Assembly: GCA_019096155.1 (NCBI GenBank)
Contig: JAHCVI010000002.1
Coordinates: forward strand, 1,426,001-1,490,000
DNA length: 64,000 bases
From: Staphylotrichum longicolle
Taxonomy: Eukaryota; Ascomycota; Sordariomycetes; Sordariales; Chaetomiaceae
Reading direction: 5' to 3'
Made by a program: the position numbers and the translations under genes. Positions 44,228-55,277 of this stretch are shown one piece after another (position 1 is the first letter of the stretch; every line of letters begins with the position of its first letter). A model generated the notes under the pieces. That model ran no database searches. It saw nothing but the letters and a program-made list of their open reading frames with translations, and had not been told where the DNA came from.

Positions 44228-45822
44228 CTACTCAACCTCCTCAATCAACCTCTTCCTCCCTTCCCCCTCCCGCCTCTCGTTTTGCACGACCTTGATCTTC
44301 AACCGCCGACCGCCGCCGGCCGCCGACGACGACCCTGACGAGTCAGCCTCCTCCTCCAGAGACGCGCTCCCCTCGCGCGAGGATTGCGACAGCACGGGAT
44401 GGCGCAGCAAGATGATCCTGTCTGGCGAAGTCGACCGCGAGCCGTCTGGGCTGCGGCTCGGGACGCGGATCTTGGTGATGGGGACGGGGCCGCTGCTCGA
44501 CGACGAGGAAGAGTTGCTGCTGTTGCTGCTGCTGGAGGTGGGTCTGTCGGCGCTGGTGGCGGCACTGGGCTTGTTGGCGGAAGAGGTTGGGGACTTTAAG
44601 AGACTTTCAAAGGGGTCGTTGGGAGCGGCGGCTGGGTTGGGCCGGGTGACGAGCTTGCGCCGCTTCATGTCGAAGTGGCGGAGTTTGGGGGTAGGGTAGT
44701 TGTAGTGGAGGCGGATTTTGTTGGGGGGGCTGGCCTCTTCCGAGTCTTCGGAGTCTTCGAGTGGTGAGGTCTTGCGCTTTTTGAGATTGGCTTGAAGACT
44801 GGCGGCGGTCGATGTCGAGGCATCAGATTCGTCGCTGCTGTCTTCGTCACCTTCGACCGCGGCAGCCTTGCGCTTTCTGAGATTGGCTTGCAGGCTGGCG
44901 GTAGTAGATGTGGAGGAATCGGACTCGTCGCCGCTGTCTTCTTCGTCGGTGCTGTCTTCCTCCTCGGAAGAAGTGGGGGGGTTGACGGCGACGTCGCCAG
45001 GGAGAACAATGCCCTGCCGGTGCCGACGGCGCTGGTTCTTGATCAACCCAGAGAACAAGTTCATCTCGACGTGCTGTTGCGAGGCGGCCTGGTCGTCGTC
45101 GAGTTCGAAGCGGACTCGGTCTGGGTTGCTGGCCAGCATAGTCTCCGTCTCGAGGTTGGCTCGCGCGAGCTGACCCAGGAACTCTGGTAGAGTGCTCATG
45201 AGGCCCGAGCCACGGAGCATATGGGCGTCAACGCGCATGGTCGGCTTGGACGCAGCGGACCGAGTGCGGAGATCGACAATCTGGTCGATCTCGGAGTCCG
45301 GGGCGAGAGTGGGCTCGGCGAACTCCGGGAAGGCCTCGGTGTTCATGGCTCGCCGCTCAGCGCGGCGGAGGTCTCTCGGGCTGGCGCCCTCGGGCTCCGG
45401 AGAGGAGGGCGGTGACATGATGGTTGGTGTTAGGCGGAGATGTGCTGCAAAGCGTGTAAGTCAAATCTCCCCGAATGGACGGCGGGTTTGGATTCACCTT
45501 CGACGTTCAAGTTAAACAGGTCGGGGAAGGTCCGCAAGAGGGCAGTCGGGCGGTTTGCTGCGTACGGGTACCCCTTGAAATATCGGTCTGCCCAAGTCCT
45601 GGCCTTCGCTGTCAGCGCCGAAATGGGCACGGAGCCGTCGTTGTTGAAATAGTCGAGGGCTATCCCCACGGCCTCCCAGAGCATTGCCCGGTCGCCGCCT
45701 TTTGAGCGAGGGGGCTGCACCGGTTTGACGGGCGAGGCAGAGACAGGCCTGACAGGCCTGACAGCCATGCCCGTGTTGAGCAGCCGTCTGTCTCTGACGA
45801 CAATTCTGATGTGGGAAGCCAT
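44228..45822 (-). CDS. Uncharacterised Ser/Asp-rich protein with internal duplication
   Basis: A 513-aa protein of no recognised family. Exons 45498-45822 and 44228-45444; intron 45445-45497 (GTGAAT..TTTGCAG), phase 1. Residues 1-110 are ordered and basic-hydrophobic, with MLWEAVGIALDYFNNDGSV and ADRYFKGYPYAANRP, perhaps a winged-helix fold. The rest is acidic and Ser-rich with two copies of a unit around TASLQANLRKRK and AASLQANLKKRK, each preceded by a run of Asp/Glu/Ser, and later basic/Ser patches (MKRRKLVTRPNP, STSPDRIILLRHP). The lysine-rich patches look like nuclear signals, suggesting a nuclear scaffold. I start at the second of two MASH sites (45822); the first at 45924 adds 34 hydrophobic residues and is a possible alternative. 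Confidence 0.7.
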
Positions 45823-48245
45823 GGCCAAGCAGGAAGGGCAAGGCCCAAGGGGAGAGAAACGGTGAAGAAGACTCAAAATTCGAGGGGAAAGAAGTCCGGG
45901 AAGGGCCTCCGAGTGAGATGCCAAATTTGAGAGACAGAGAAGGGAGTCTTGGCTGTCGGTTGAAAGACGAAGGGGAGGATATCAAGAAGGGACGAGAGCT
46001 TGAGGAAGAAAGTCAAGGAAATGGAGCGGCGATGGCGGCTCAAGGCATACCTCAAGTTTGAAGGCTAACGTTATTGTTCACACGTGGACAATGGGTTTGG
46101 AAACTTGGATAGCGCCAGAATAGACCGAGAGTGTTATTGCTGTGGTGCCCAACGCCAGCTGGCAGGTGATCCGGTGGCCGAGAAGGTTGCAGGGCGAGGT
46201 GTGCAGAGGATTCAGAGGCGCGACGTGGTGTGCTGCGTGGCCCGGGTTGCAAGAGCTGCTGCAGTCCGGGTCTCGGCAAACCGAAAAGAAAAGAGACAAA
46301 GCTGATTCCGGTATAGAAGATGGCCGAAGCAGTTGTTGGACTGCAGGCGTTCACCGGTGCAATGAATGGCAAAGAATAGTAAAAGAGAAGATAGGATCGA
46401 TGGTCAATGGAGCGGGTGGATGAAGAAATGAGCAGAGCACCAAATTCAAGAATTGACTGCTTGAGCACCTCAACCTGGAAGGTCCAGCACCTTGGCCAAC
46501 ATCAGATAAAACGCAACCACCCCAGCCAAAAACGCAGGTCAGGCGCGTCCACAGTGTCTCAAACCAGAACGGCTAACACACCGTATTCCCCAGCAGCCTT
46601 TCTCTGTCGGCCTGTTTTTGCTGCCCTCATTGTTGGTTCAGGAAGGGGACTCGAAAGGTGGTCGGCGTGACCCATTGTCCAGGCGGTTCCACACCGACCG
46701 ACAAGCCCCAAGGCCCACGCGGCAACCAAGTGCCAAGAGCCGGTTCCGTCCCGTGGAAAGCTTTCAGCACCGAGGCAGGCGTTTGCCGTCATGGAGGTGA
46801 AGGGAAACAAGCAGGACAAGGCATGAAAAGCCAGACAAATCTACCTAACTAAGCAGAACAAAAGCCCAACATTGCGAGTCATCATGCCACCGAGGTTGAC
46901 ACGAAACCGCAATGCGACCCTGAAGGATGCCGGGCAGCCTGAGTGGCCGGGTCCCCGGCCAATAAGGACCTCCATAACTCACCTTGTCTTTACCCTTTTC
47001 TGTACAGAGCAACTGATTATAGCAATTGAGGTATCAAGAGGGAGGCGTCGGGGGCTGTCCCGTTGGCTAACAGCATCTGCCCTTTGCCCTGTCGATTTTT
47101 GTGCAAATTGCCAAACCAGTCTGTTGGGGCCGGGCACCGGTGTCTGGATCTCATGCTACCTACGAAGTGCGTCAGTGGCAAGCCGAAAACAAAGCCGGTG
47201 TGCCAGTACAGGCACCCGCACCTACATTTGCCTGCCTCTTTGTGCGGCCCCAAGTTGACTTGACGAGAGGTTGCAGCCGGGCGGACTGCCGCCGACCCGA
47301 GCCTTACGTGAACATCCATACAGAACACACAGAATAAGACATATTTCCGTCCCCTTGAGAGGTGGGCAGACGCGTGGGGCACTGCCCACATGTTCAATGG
47401 TCTGGTTGACCAGGGGCACAGTGGGCCCGCCAGGGGCAAGCTCTGCAGCCCGAGTAGAACCACGACGGCGACCCCACCCGATCCGTTTAAGTCTCGGGGT
47501 CTGACAGGGAACAAAGCCCAGGGCAGCGCAGCGACATGCGGGGGGCTGCTCAACGTATCCATCTCCATTCTCCGAGGCACATTTGACGCACTCCATCGTT
47601 TGACGCCACTAGCCCCGCAGCCATTTTCTCCCACCTGCAACAGGCAGGTCGACGAACTCGTTATGTTGGACTTCCGTTCTGGGACGCCCGTGACCATTCA
47701 AAGAGCCAAGAACCTTCCGCAGCCACCGCTGACCAGGCAAAGGCGGCAACTGCGCGTCCCAATTCCCCCACGCACACGCCCCTGTCGCCAGCCTCTCGTT
47801 TGGATCCCCTCCGCAGAGGTGCCAATCAACGTTCCATGCCAGCGTCACAACCCCTGCTTGGCAAAAACGCACGCATGTATGATCTCGGCGGACATTAACC
47901 GGGGACGTCTGGATCCTTCATCGCTCGATGTTTGGCGCCCCGCGTCTCCTCATCTTTACAGTGATCCGTTAAAACGACCAGGAACAAAACCCGCCGTGAC
48001 AACCCGCCGCGCCCTCGTAGGCCAGCCTTGCTTGAGCCCCCAGGGCCGATGCCAGAATCTCTCCCGTGACTTCCACCTCCGCCACCATCCCGCCCTTCGC
48101 CTCAGCCCCCACAAGGCACGCGGCACGCCGACGGATACTTCTTGGGTAGTATCCTACCCCTTTGCCCCCCTCACTCGCGTCTCGCACTCTCGGGCCCATT
48201 CCTTCCGCGAGGACGGACGCAACGGGAACAACGCACGCCGCCACC
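45823..48245. other. 2.4-kb divergent gene-free region
   Basis: Frames open on both strands (for example about 47390-48427) have random composition or non-ATG starts. It may hold a leader exon of the eIF4E-like gene. No repeat or RNA gene recognised. Confidence 0.4.
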
Positions 48246-49145
48246 ATTGCCAAGCCCGCTCGCCTCTTCACGCGAGGCCTCTCGGGGCTGTGGCAGAGCT
48301 CCGACCCGAACTGCCTCATCGCCTCCAGCGTTTCGTCCGCCGCCGAGCAGCGCGACAACGCCAGGCGCAACTTCCCCAAGGCGATGCGCCCGCTGCCGAC
48401 CCAGCACTACGTGAACGTGTGTTTTGACCGGACGCCGAGCAAGGAACAGCAGCGCCAACGGGCGGGGCTCGAGTACCGGGCGCAGCTGGAGCAACTCGGG
48501 CCGCAGATCGAGATCGTGAAGGACTTTTGGCGCTACAACTACATTACCCCCGTCGACCAGATCAAGATGCGCGAGAGAATCTCCCTCTTCAGTTCGGGAT
48601 TCAGGCCGCTCTGGGAGGACCGCCGGAAGTTGCTCGCTGGAAGCAGGACCTTCCGCTTGCCCAAGGCCATCGGCCAGAATGTCTGGACCAGGTTGCAGCT
48701 TCGGGCGATCGGGGAGAAGTTGCAGAGCGTGCTGGAAGAGGGTATGCGCCCCTCTTAACCCCCCATAGTCTCCATCCCTTGACGTCGTCACCCCTCCGCT
48801 AACCGAACCCCTCGAACAGTCGATCAGATCTGGGGCGTCGCGCTTCCGGTCCGCTTCCACTCGCACCTCATCTCCATCTGGAACCGGGACGCTTCCCGCC
48901 CAAGCTCCATCGACGCCATGCTGCAGTGCTTGCTCAAAGACGTGCCCGCCGAGTTCCGCCCCAAGCCGACAAACTATTTCTACAGGAAGCACTCGGCACA
49001 CGCCGGTTTCAAAATCCCGCCCGGCCTGCAGGCCGTCGGTGACTCGCAGAGCGCGAGGGAGGGCTCGGCCAAGCGGGCGAAGGAGCACGGGGCGCAGGGG
49101 CGAGGGCCCGAGGCTTTGGAAGTGCGCCCCTCGAGGGGCCAATAA
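48246..49145 (+). CDS. Divergent eIF4E-family (cap-binding-like) protein, N-terminus uncertain
   Basis: eIF4E folds bind the mRNA cap between two Trp. Exons 48246?-48741 and 48820-49145; intron GTATGC..GAACAG with CTAAC branch, phase 1. The core reads FWRYNYITPVDQIKMRERISLFSSG, then PLWEDRRK with the Trp matching the second cap-stacking Trp (human Trp102), NVWTRLQLRAIGEKL, the joined EEVDQIWGVALPVRF and ISIWNRDASR. The first cap-stacking Trp (human Trp56) and the HPL/FW entry motif are not evident, so cap affinity is doubtful. The C-terminal tail is basic and disordered. No ATG precedes MRPLPTQ (48384), yet coding-like sequence extends upstream; an in-frame ATT at 48246 sits in a perfect Kozak context. 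An ATG from an unseen 5' exon is the alternative. Confidence 0.7.
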
Positions 49146-49738
49146 GAGTGGCGGCATGACTTTATGATACTGATACGGGGGTCGGGTTTTGTGAGCGACG
49201 CTGGACTACTACCACTCTTCGACTGATTTGAAGAAGGCGAATGTGAGAATATGGTATGCATACATTTGCGGCGCGGCATTATCGCCCCTTCCTAAACGCG
49301 CGGTGAATCTGTCCACCGACTTGTAGCACACAGTTATCTGGAATAACCGGGGGGTCATCCCGCTTCTTCCATAATGTCTGCGTTGTGGGCGTGCATGCTT
49401 CAACACACGATGACCCTTCGCAAACGCGTCTCTGATCCCTTCTTTCTTATGCCATCGTCGCGTCGATAGGAGGGCCGTTGTCCAGCCTCTCCATCTAGCG
49501 TGGCGCCATGTTTCACGCACGCTTTCTCTGTCGTGGTCTCGTTTCCAGCTGTTCGCATCCCGCGAATCGGCGTCCTGTTCTCCGCCAGCCCAAGATGCAA
49601 GCGCACACGACGCCGTCATACCGCGACGCCAGTCCATCGCCATCGCCCCATGCAATCCCCTCTCCGTGAGTCGCGTTTCTATCCCTTCAGGACCCCAAAC
49701 CCTCATCATGCCCACCAGCCCCATCCCCCATCCCACCA
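49146..49738. other. Intergenic, convergent 3' region
   Basis: No gene seen. Confidence 0.5.
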
Positions 49739-50509
49739 TCACCGCCAGACCCCCGCCCTCCTCATCACCCCATCAAACTCCCCCTTCCCCACGCCCGCCC
49801 CCACCCCGGCACCCCCGTTCGCCTCCAGTATCATGTCCCGCAGCACCTCCTCCGTCACCCCGCCCTCCTCCCCGGGCCGGTCCAGCCGCAGCAGCGCGGC
49901 CACCCTCTTGAGATCCGCCAGCGTGATGGCGGGCGCGTCGCCGTCGCCGCCCGCCGCGAACAGCGCGTACGCCTCGTCCAGCTCGGCCTGGTGCGCCTCC
50001 TCGTAGTCCTCGCCGCCCGCCTGCCGGCGCGCGTGCAGCTGCAGCGCGCAGACGCCGACGAAGGCCGGGTACGTCGCGAACCCTTCGTCGTCCGGGTCGA
50101 GGGCCGCGGTGAAGGTGGCGAGCTGGGCGGGGGTGTTTGGGGGGAGGCCGAGGGCGCTGTGTGTGTGTGCGCAGGGGCGGATTAGTTGAGGGTTTTGGGG
50201 GAAAGGGAAGGGGATTTGGTGGTGGGGGGTTTACATCAATGCGCGCCGGACGTCGCCGATGGGATGACCTTCTTTTTCGCCTTCTAGGGGTTCGGAGAAG
50301 AGGGAAAAGGCCTCGCGGATTTCGGCTTCTTCTTGCGCTGTGATGTTGTTCTCTTTTGCGAGTTTGGAGGGGCGGGCGCTGGGGGCGGGCTTGGAGGAGG
50401 ATGCGCTGGAGGATGCGCCGGCTGCTGGGGGTCGGCGTCGCGGGGGCTGCCAGGGGTTGCACGTTAGTCATTCGCTTAAAAAAGAGGAAAGCAGTGAACA
50501 GCTTGCCAT
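49739..50509 (-). CDS. EF-hand (centrin/calmodulin-like) protein
   Basis: Proposed exons 50507-50509 (ATG only), 50235-50446 and 49739-50156; introns 50447-50506 (GC..AG) and 50157-50234 (GTAAAC..ACACAG). The product would be 210 aa. After a Pro/Ser/Lys-rich start come paired EF-hand-like segments: AEIREAFSLFSEPLEGEKEG, LDPDDEGFATYPAFVGV, ELDEAYALFAAGGDGDAPAI and LEANGGAGVGAGVGKGEFDGV. Several calcium-loop positions are replaced by Gly/Ala, so calcium binding may be weak or confined to the loop with DPDDEG. The first ATG is unclear because no in-frame ATG lies before PPRRRPPA; the 60-bp GC-AG intron with CTAAC branch is my best fit. Convergent with the eIF4E-like gene. Confidence 0.6.
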
Positions 50510-51389
50510 TGCTTGTGTCGTGGTATGTAGGTGCGGAATCAAACGATGTCGCTTGCTATGGATGCGACGCGATGCGACGGAGTGGGATGGACTTTGCAGT
50601 GCCCATGGATGCGCGCCCAGATGACCAGCACAGTGGTTCCGCCTTGGCACCCACTTGAGCGAGGCCCCGCCTCAAGAGTTCAAAGAGCCGCCAACTCGGC
50701 GCGATAACACGTGATAGGAACCGTTTAAAAGCAGTCCCACTGACGGAGAATTTTCCATTTCCCTTCAACAAACTTGACAAAATCTCAAAAGGCACAACCT
50801 TGGTTTAAACGCATCTTCCACCACATTGGTGAAACTTCGTCTCTCATGATGAGTGGCCTGCTTTTTGAAAGGCAAACGAATCATAGATGGGCAGAGAACG
50901 GAGTGATCAGGTAGGTTGGCTGCCGTGCTGGTCGCTGAGGCGAGGCACCGCTGTGATTTGATGGCATTTGCGCTGCGTTCATGGTACCTGGTACCGACAC
51001 CGCTCAAGTGTCAAACCGCTTCAAAATTTGCTAGAGCTTGCCGCCTTCATACAACCCCAGGGCGAGCAAGTGTGGACAGTGAAGCAAGATTAGAAACCCC
51101 GTGTCACCGTATGGCGCGTCCACGAGTTCACAACGTCTGGATCCTGTCGGATCCTGATGGTATGGGCTTGCGGAGACATTCCAACATCATTGAATTACTG
51201 TGCCATGGCGTCAATTAGTCCAGCTGCCCTTTTTCAGGCATCTGGTTGACCTCTGATGTGTAGTTATGGCTTTTCATGTCCTGCTAGAGGTTGGACTTCT
51301 CTGGAACCTCTTCCCTATTCCCACCATACCCGATCAACCTCATGCCCCGGCGGCTTGGGGACTCCCTGACCAGGTTCAGGACAACCGAC
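50510..51389. other. Intergenic: promoter of the EF-hand gene and 3' flank of GLO2
   Basis: No gene seen. Confidence 0.5.
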
Positions 51390-52516
51390 TCACTTGAAGT
51401 TGTTTTTCATCTCGCGAAGCTTGGTCATGATGGCGACGGGGTCTGTCTCGCCAGTGGCCTTTTGAATCTCGGGGTCCTGGTCGCCGTGTCAGCTGCCAGA
51501 AACAACACTACGCGCGGAACCTTTACCTGAGGCCTCATGAACACATTGTGCTTCTTCTCGTCGCCAATGGTGAACTTGCCCTGCGTCTCTTGGTTGTCCT
51601 TTGCAAAGGCCGCCAGGGCCTTGACCGCCTCGCTCGGCAGCACCGACACACCGAACTTGGCATTGGCGGTGGTGTACTCGTGGCCGGGCTAGAGATGATC
51701 AGTATGGCCAGATTCGAAAGATTAGTTTCAAGACTTACAAAGACCCGAGTGTCATCAGGAAGGGCTCCCAATGTCACGTTCAGCGCCTTGTGCATCTCCT
51801 CGCCGTTGCCCTCGAAGAACCTGCCGCAGCCTGGTCGAGAGTCAGCAAGCACCCAGGTGGCATAGACGACCAGTGTATCCCACCTCCATGAAAGAGAGTA
51901 TCCCCGGTAAACACAACTTTGTCGTCACCATCCTGCATGAAGAAGCAGATGCTGTCCTGGGTGTGACACGGCGTGTGGAGCGCCTTGACCGCAATGCTGC
52001 CGATGTTGAACGTCTCGCCGTGCTTTGGCGTCTTGGTCACCTTCTTGCAGTCCTTCCCGCCAATGATCTCGAGGGGTTGCCCGAGCTCTGAGAGCTGCGA
52101 AGGTCAGACACAGTCGGTTCACTTTTGAGGGGAACATCTTACAAGCTCCTCGTTGCCGCCAGCATGGTCCCAGTGGCTGAAAATGTTAGAACTCCGCATG
52201 CCGAGATTAAAGACTTTGAGCACTCACTGGTGAGTGTTGACGATCGCAGTGAGCTTAATCGACCCGTCCTGGATAGCCTTCTTCAACACAGGGGCAACCC
52301 TGACATTGTAAGCTTCATCGGATCCCAAGAATTTGGTCCGCTTCACTCACTCAGCCGGGTGGGCTGGGTCGATAATGACAGCTTCCTTGGACTTGTCATC
52401 GACGACTAGGTAAGCGTAGTTGTCGCTCTTCCCCACCCCTAGTCTCTGTCAGACTTCATCTGAGACTTTGTGAGGTTGCGCAGGGACCTACACATAGGAA
52501 TCGACTGGATATGCAT
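51390..52516 (-). CDS. GLO2: Hydroxyacylglutathione hydrolase (glyoxalase II)
   Basis: Metallo-beta-lactamase-fold enzyme that releases D-lactate and glutathione from S-lactoylglutathione, second step of methylglyoxal detoxification. Eight exons: 52492-52516, 52351-52438, 52228-52299, 52143-52176, 51884-52094, 51739-51830, 51527-51688, 51390-51476; introns of 48-53 bp; 256 aa, the normal size. The metal motif THHHWDHAGGN (residues near 60-70) is assembled by a splice within the motif, then LHTPCHTQDS, FTGDTLFHGGCGRFFEG and PGHEYT supply the remaining ligands and glutathione contacts. The N-terminus MHIQSIPMWVGKSDNYAY has no obvious presequence, suggesting a cytosolic form. The exon density (one intron per 100 bp) is the highest in the window. 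Confidence 0.96.
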
Positions 52517-53018
52517 TGTGCGAGTGGTGGCCGGCTGAGAAAAGGAATTAGCAATGAGGTGAGTCCTGAGTCTGGAATGAAAGGACGAGGGGGCGGGTTA
52601 CAGTCGCAGTTAAAGAAGTCAGTCGTGGTTGGAAAAGACGCCTTGCAGCAGTGAAGGCTTGCATACTAAGCGGAGGTTACAAATACACTGAACACGCTCA
52701 AGCTAGCGAAACATGCAGTAGTACACAGTAAGCTCGGGAAAATGCTGGCTTCTCAGGAATTCTGGCGAATCCGGGTCTTGATAACCGGAAGGGACGCTGG
52801 TGCAGCAGGCGGACGGGATGACGTTATCATTGGACAGCCCCTCCTCGCCTCGACAGGTTCCGTTGCCTGGACCCAGCCAGCTCCACTGTCACATGACCAC
52901 CCAGATCATCACCCTGGGGGCTCAGGGGTAGGGCAGAAACAGCGATGGAAAGCCTGGGAAGTGCAGCGGGTGCCCGAGAAGGCAGGGCAACCGCAAGATC
53001 AAGCCTCCCCTAGCTAAA
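52517..53018. other. Intergenic: promoter of GLO2 and 3' flank of LAS1
   Basis: Nothing recognised. Confidence 0.5.
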
Positions 53019-54547
53019 CTACCCCAATCGGCTTCGGCACCAATCTGCTTCCTCATACAGCCTCCAAGCCGGTCGGCTCTCAGCCATCTCAACCTCGACT
53101 CGCGCATCGTCATCTCCACCCACGCTCAGTTGTTCCGCCTCCTTCACATTCTCCCACGCCTTGCCCAGCTCAACCCGCACCTTCTCGACATCCTGGGCCT
53201 CTTGATCCTCCTCAGACTTCTCATCCTCCTCCATACGATCCGCATCCCCTCCCCCCTCCAAAATCTCCCTCGTGAGCGCCATCGCCCGCCGCAAGACCCG
53301 GCTATCCTTGGTACTCTCCGAGATGGAATCCAGTACGGTCAACACTAGACCTTCATCAAGCCTCCCGATCTCCCTCCTCAAATCTTCCCTTTCTTCCCCC
53401 TTCAGGTACCGGAGCAGCAACTTCCATACCTCCCTCTCCTCGCCACTCCCAGACCCCTCCTCTTCCTCCTCGCTGCCACTGCCCTCAACCACCGCCGCCG
53501 TACTCTTATCGGCGACTTGGAGATTGGCAGCGTCATCCGTTTGCAGATGGCGCCAATAGTACTCCCAGATCCAGGCGAGGGCCTTGCGCGCGGCGGCGCG
53601 CAGGCGCGTTAGTGAGGGCAGCTGCTCGTGGGTCGCCTGGTGGCGGAGCTCGACAAAGGTCGCCGGCAGGCCGACGCTCTTGGCGACGTCGTACATGGAC
53701 ATCTTGCGCTGCTTGTCTTGGTGCGAGTCGAGAAGGCCCGTCACGAAGCTGTGTCGACTGTCAGCATGTTGAGATTGCATTGAAGTGAAACCCATCGTTG
53801 GTTGAACATTCATCTTGAACCTGCTCCCTCCGTTCATCAACCAGTCCATCAGAACTGAACAAAACCCCACTTTCCATTGTCTTGCCCAAATCATCCATCT
53901 CTTCTTCCTTGCTCATCCAACTCCACAACCTCAATCCCCGAAAGACACCACCACAGAAAAACAAGGAGGCCCACAACCAAAACAACAACAAAGGAGAAAA
54001 AGACTCACCGACTAAAAGCAGCCGAGTACGCCGCGCGCACGGCATACCCCCTCGACGCCCTCGCCGCCCCTTCCCCCTCTTGACCGACATTCCCACGCCC
54101 ACTCCCATACCCACTCCCACTCCCACTCCCACTCCCACCCTCATTCCCATTCCCATTCCCACTCCCCGTCCAGCTCCCCTCGTCGCTCAAGATGGCCGCC
54201 GTCAGCAGCGCCGTCGACTCGACCATGTGCGGACACCCGCCGCGCTGCATCCACATGGACACGCGGGCGACGGCCCGCTGCTTCGACTCCCTCTCCTCCT
54301 CCTCCTCCTCGCTGCCGCTGCTGCTGCCGCCATCTTTTCGACTACCATCACCACCCGATCCCATTTGATGCCCGGCAGAGCTGCTGCTCCCGGCTCTGCT
54401 GCTGCTGGTGATAGCACTTGGGCCGGTATCCGGCCGAGAAGTTTGTCGTAGGGAAGAAGGAGGTGGGGGAGGGCGTGGGTAGAACTGCCGGCGCACGGCG
54501 AGCAGCTCGCGGCGGTCGCGCCAGGGGGTGAAGATGTACTGGACCAT
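53019..54547 (-). CDS. LAS1: Ribosome biogenesis endonuclease Las1
   Basis: HEPN-domain RNase that cuts the C2 site in ITS2 of pre-rRNA, acting with the kinase Grc3 in the nucleolus. Exons 54009-54547 and 53019-53748; intron 53749-54008 is 260 bp, the longest in this window; 422 aa. Exon 1 has MVQYIFTPWRDRRELL, the HEPN part VARVSMWMQRGGCPHMVEST and [20 protein letters not shown] across the splice. Exon 2 has VELRHQATHEQLPSL with the catalytic RHxxxH. Two low-complexity inserts interrupt the HEPN fold: a Ser/Glu/Gly insert before ARVSMW and a Gly/Ser/Asn repeat coded by a CCCACT hexamer array (54100-54170). The end is acidic with Glu runs. Neighbouring genes do not suggest co-regulation. Confidence 0.92.
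54096..54172 (-). repeat. Hexanucleotide repeat (CCCACT/CCCATT) inside LAS1
   Basis: A dozen CCCACT- or CCCATT-type hexamers on the plus strand, read from the minus strand as Gly-Ser and Gly-Asn dipeptides. It lies in the middle of the HEPN domain and is in frame; length is likely polymorphic. Confidence 0.8.
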
Positions 54548-55277
54548 GCCCGCGAGTCTACCTTGGTTCGGTACCTGGGTAGATACCCCCCCTGCAATAG
54601 AGAAAAAAAAGGAGGTGTGTAAAACAAGAGGCAGGGAGACGAGGAGGGCTAGGGGAGGTTTTGAGATTCCCCTGTTTTGATGCAAGAAAATGTACTCCGT
54701 CTCGGTTCAAAGAAAACGAGGTGAGAGAAATGATGTTAGTGAGATATCTGTGATGGTCTGTGCGCTGTCAGGTCTTTGCCCAAGGTTTCTGCTGATCAAC
54801 TTAAGCAAGCACCAGTTCCTCCCCCGATGCCAACCTCTTATCTGCGAAACGTCTCGGAGGTTCAAATATTCGCGATCCCATCCTTGGCCTTCATTCTTTT
54901 CTCCTGGTATGAAATGACAATGGAAGCAATCAGCTGAGCCTGCACCGCGAAGCTTCAGGTCGGGGACTTTTAGAAGTGGACAGGCAAGAGAGATTTCGCA
55001 AACTGGGTTGATAAGAAGAGCCAACACAACGGGTTGGCTGGCTAGACAAAAGGGGGTGTAAACAAGGTACCCTTCATTCCTGAGGATAGGGAAGGTGTTC
55101 GGCACAGGGAACGACTCAGGATCCACCCTACCTTGCTCTGTTCACAGGACATGGTTATGCAGCGTAAGATGACCGCTTTTGTCTATGCTCGTTGCTCATC
55201 TAGTTTGACTTTTTGCTGTATGTTGCAGGATCACCCAGCATATTTTTCCCCCGGATATCCAGCCCCAAGTTCAGCTC
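54548..55277. other. Intergenic: promoter of LAS1 and 3' flank of LYS9
   Basis: No gene seen. Confidence 0.5.

Noticed and set aside
47390..48427. 345-codon open frame upstream of and overlapping the eIF4E-like gene
   Set aside because: It runs in a different frame from the conserved eIF4E-like sequence and has no recognisable features; its overlap is explained by base composition.
54096..54172. CRISPR-like or satellite array
   Set aside because: Uninterrupted short hexamers without spacers, in frame within LAS1; a simple microsatellite in a eukaryotic gene.
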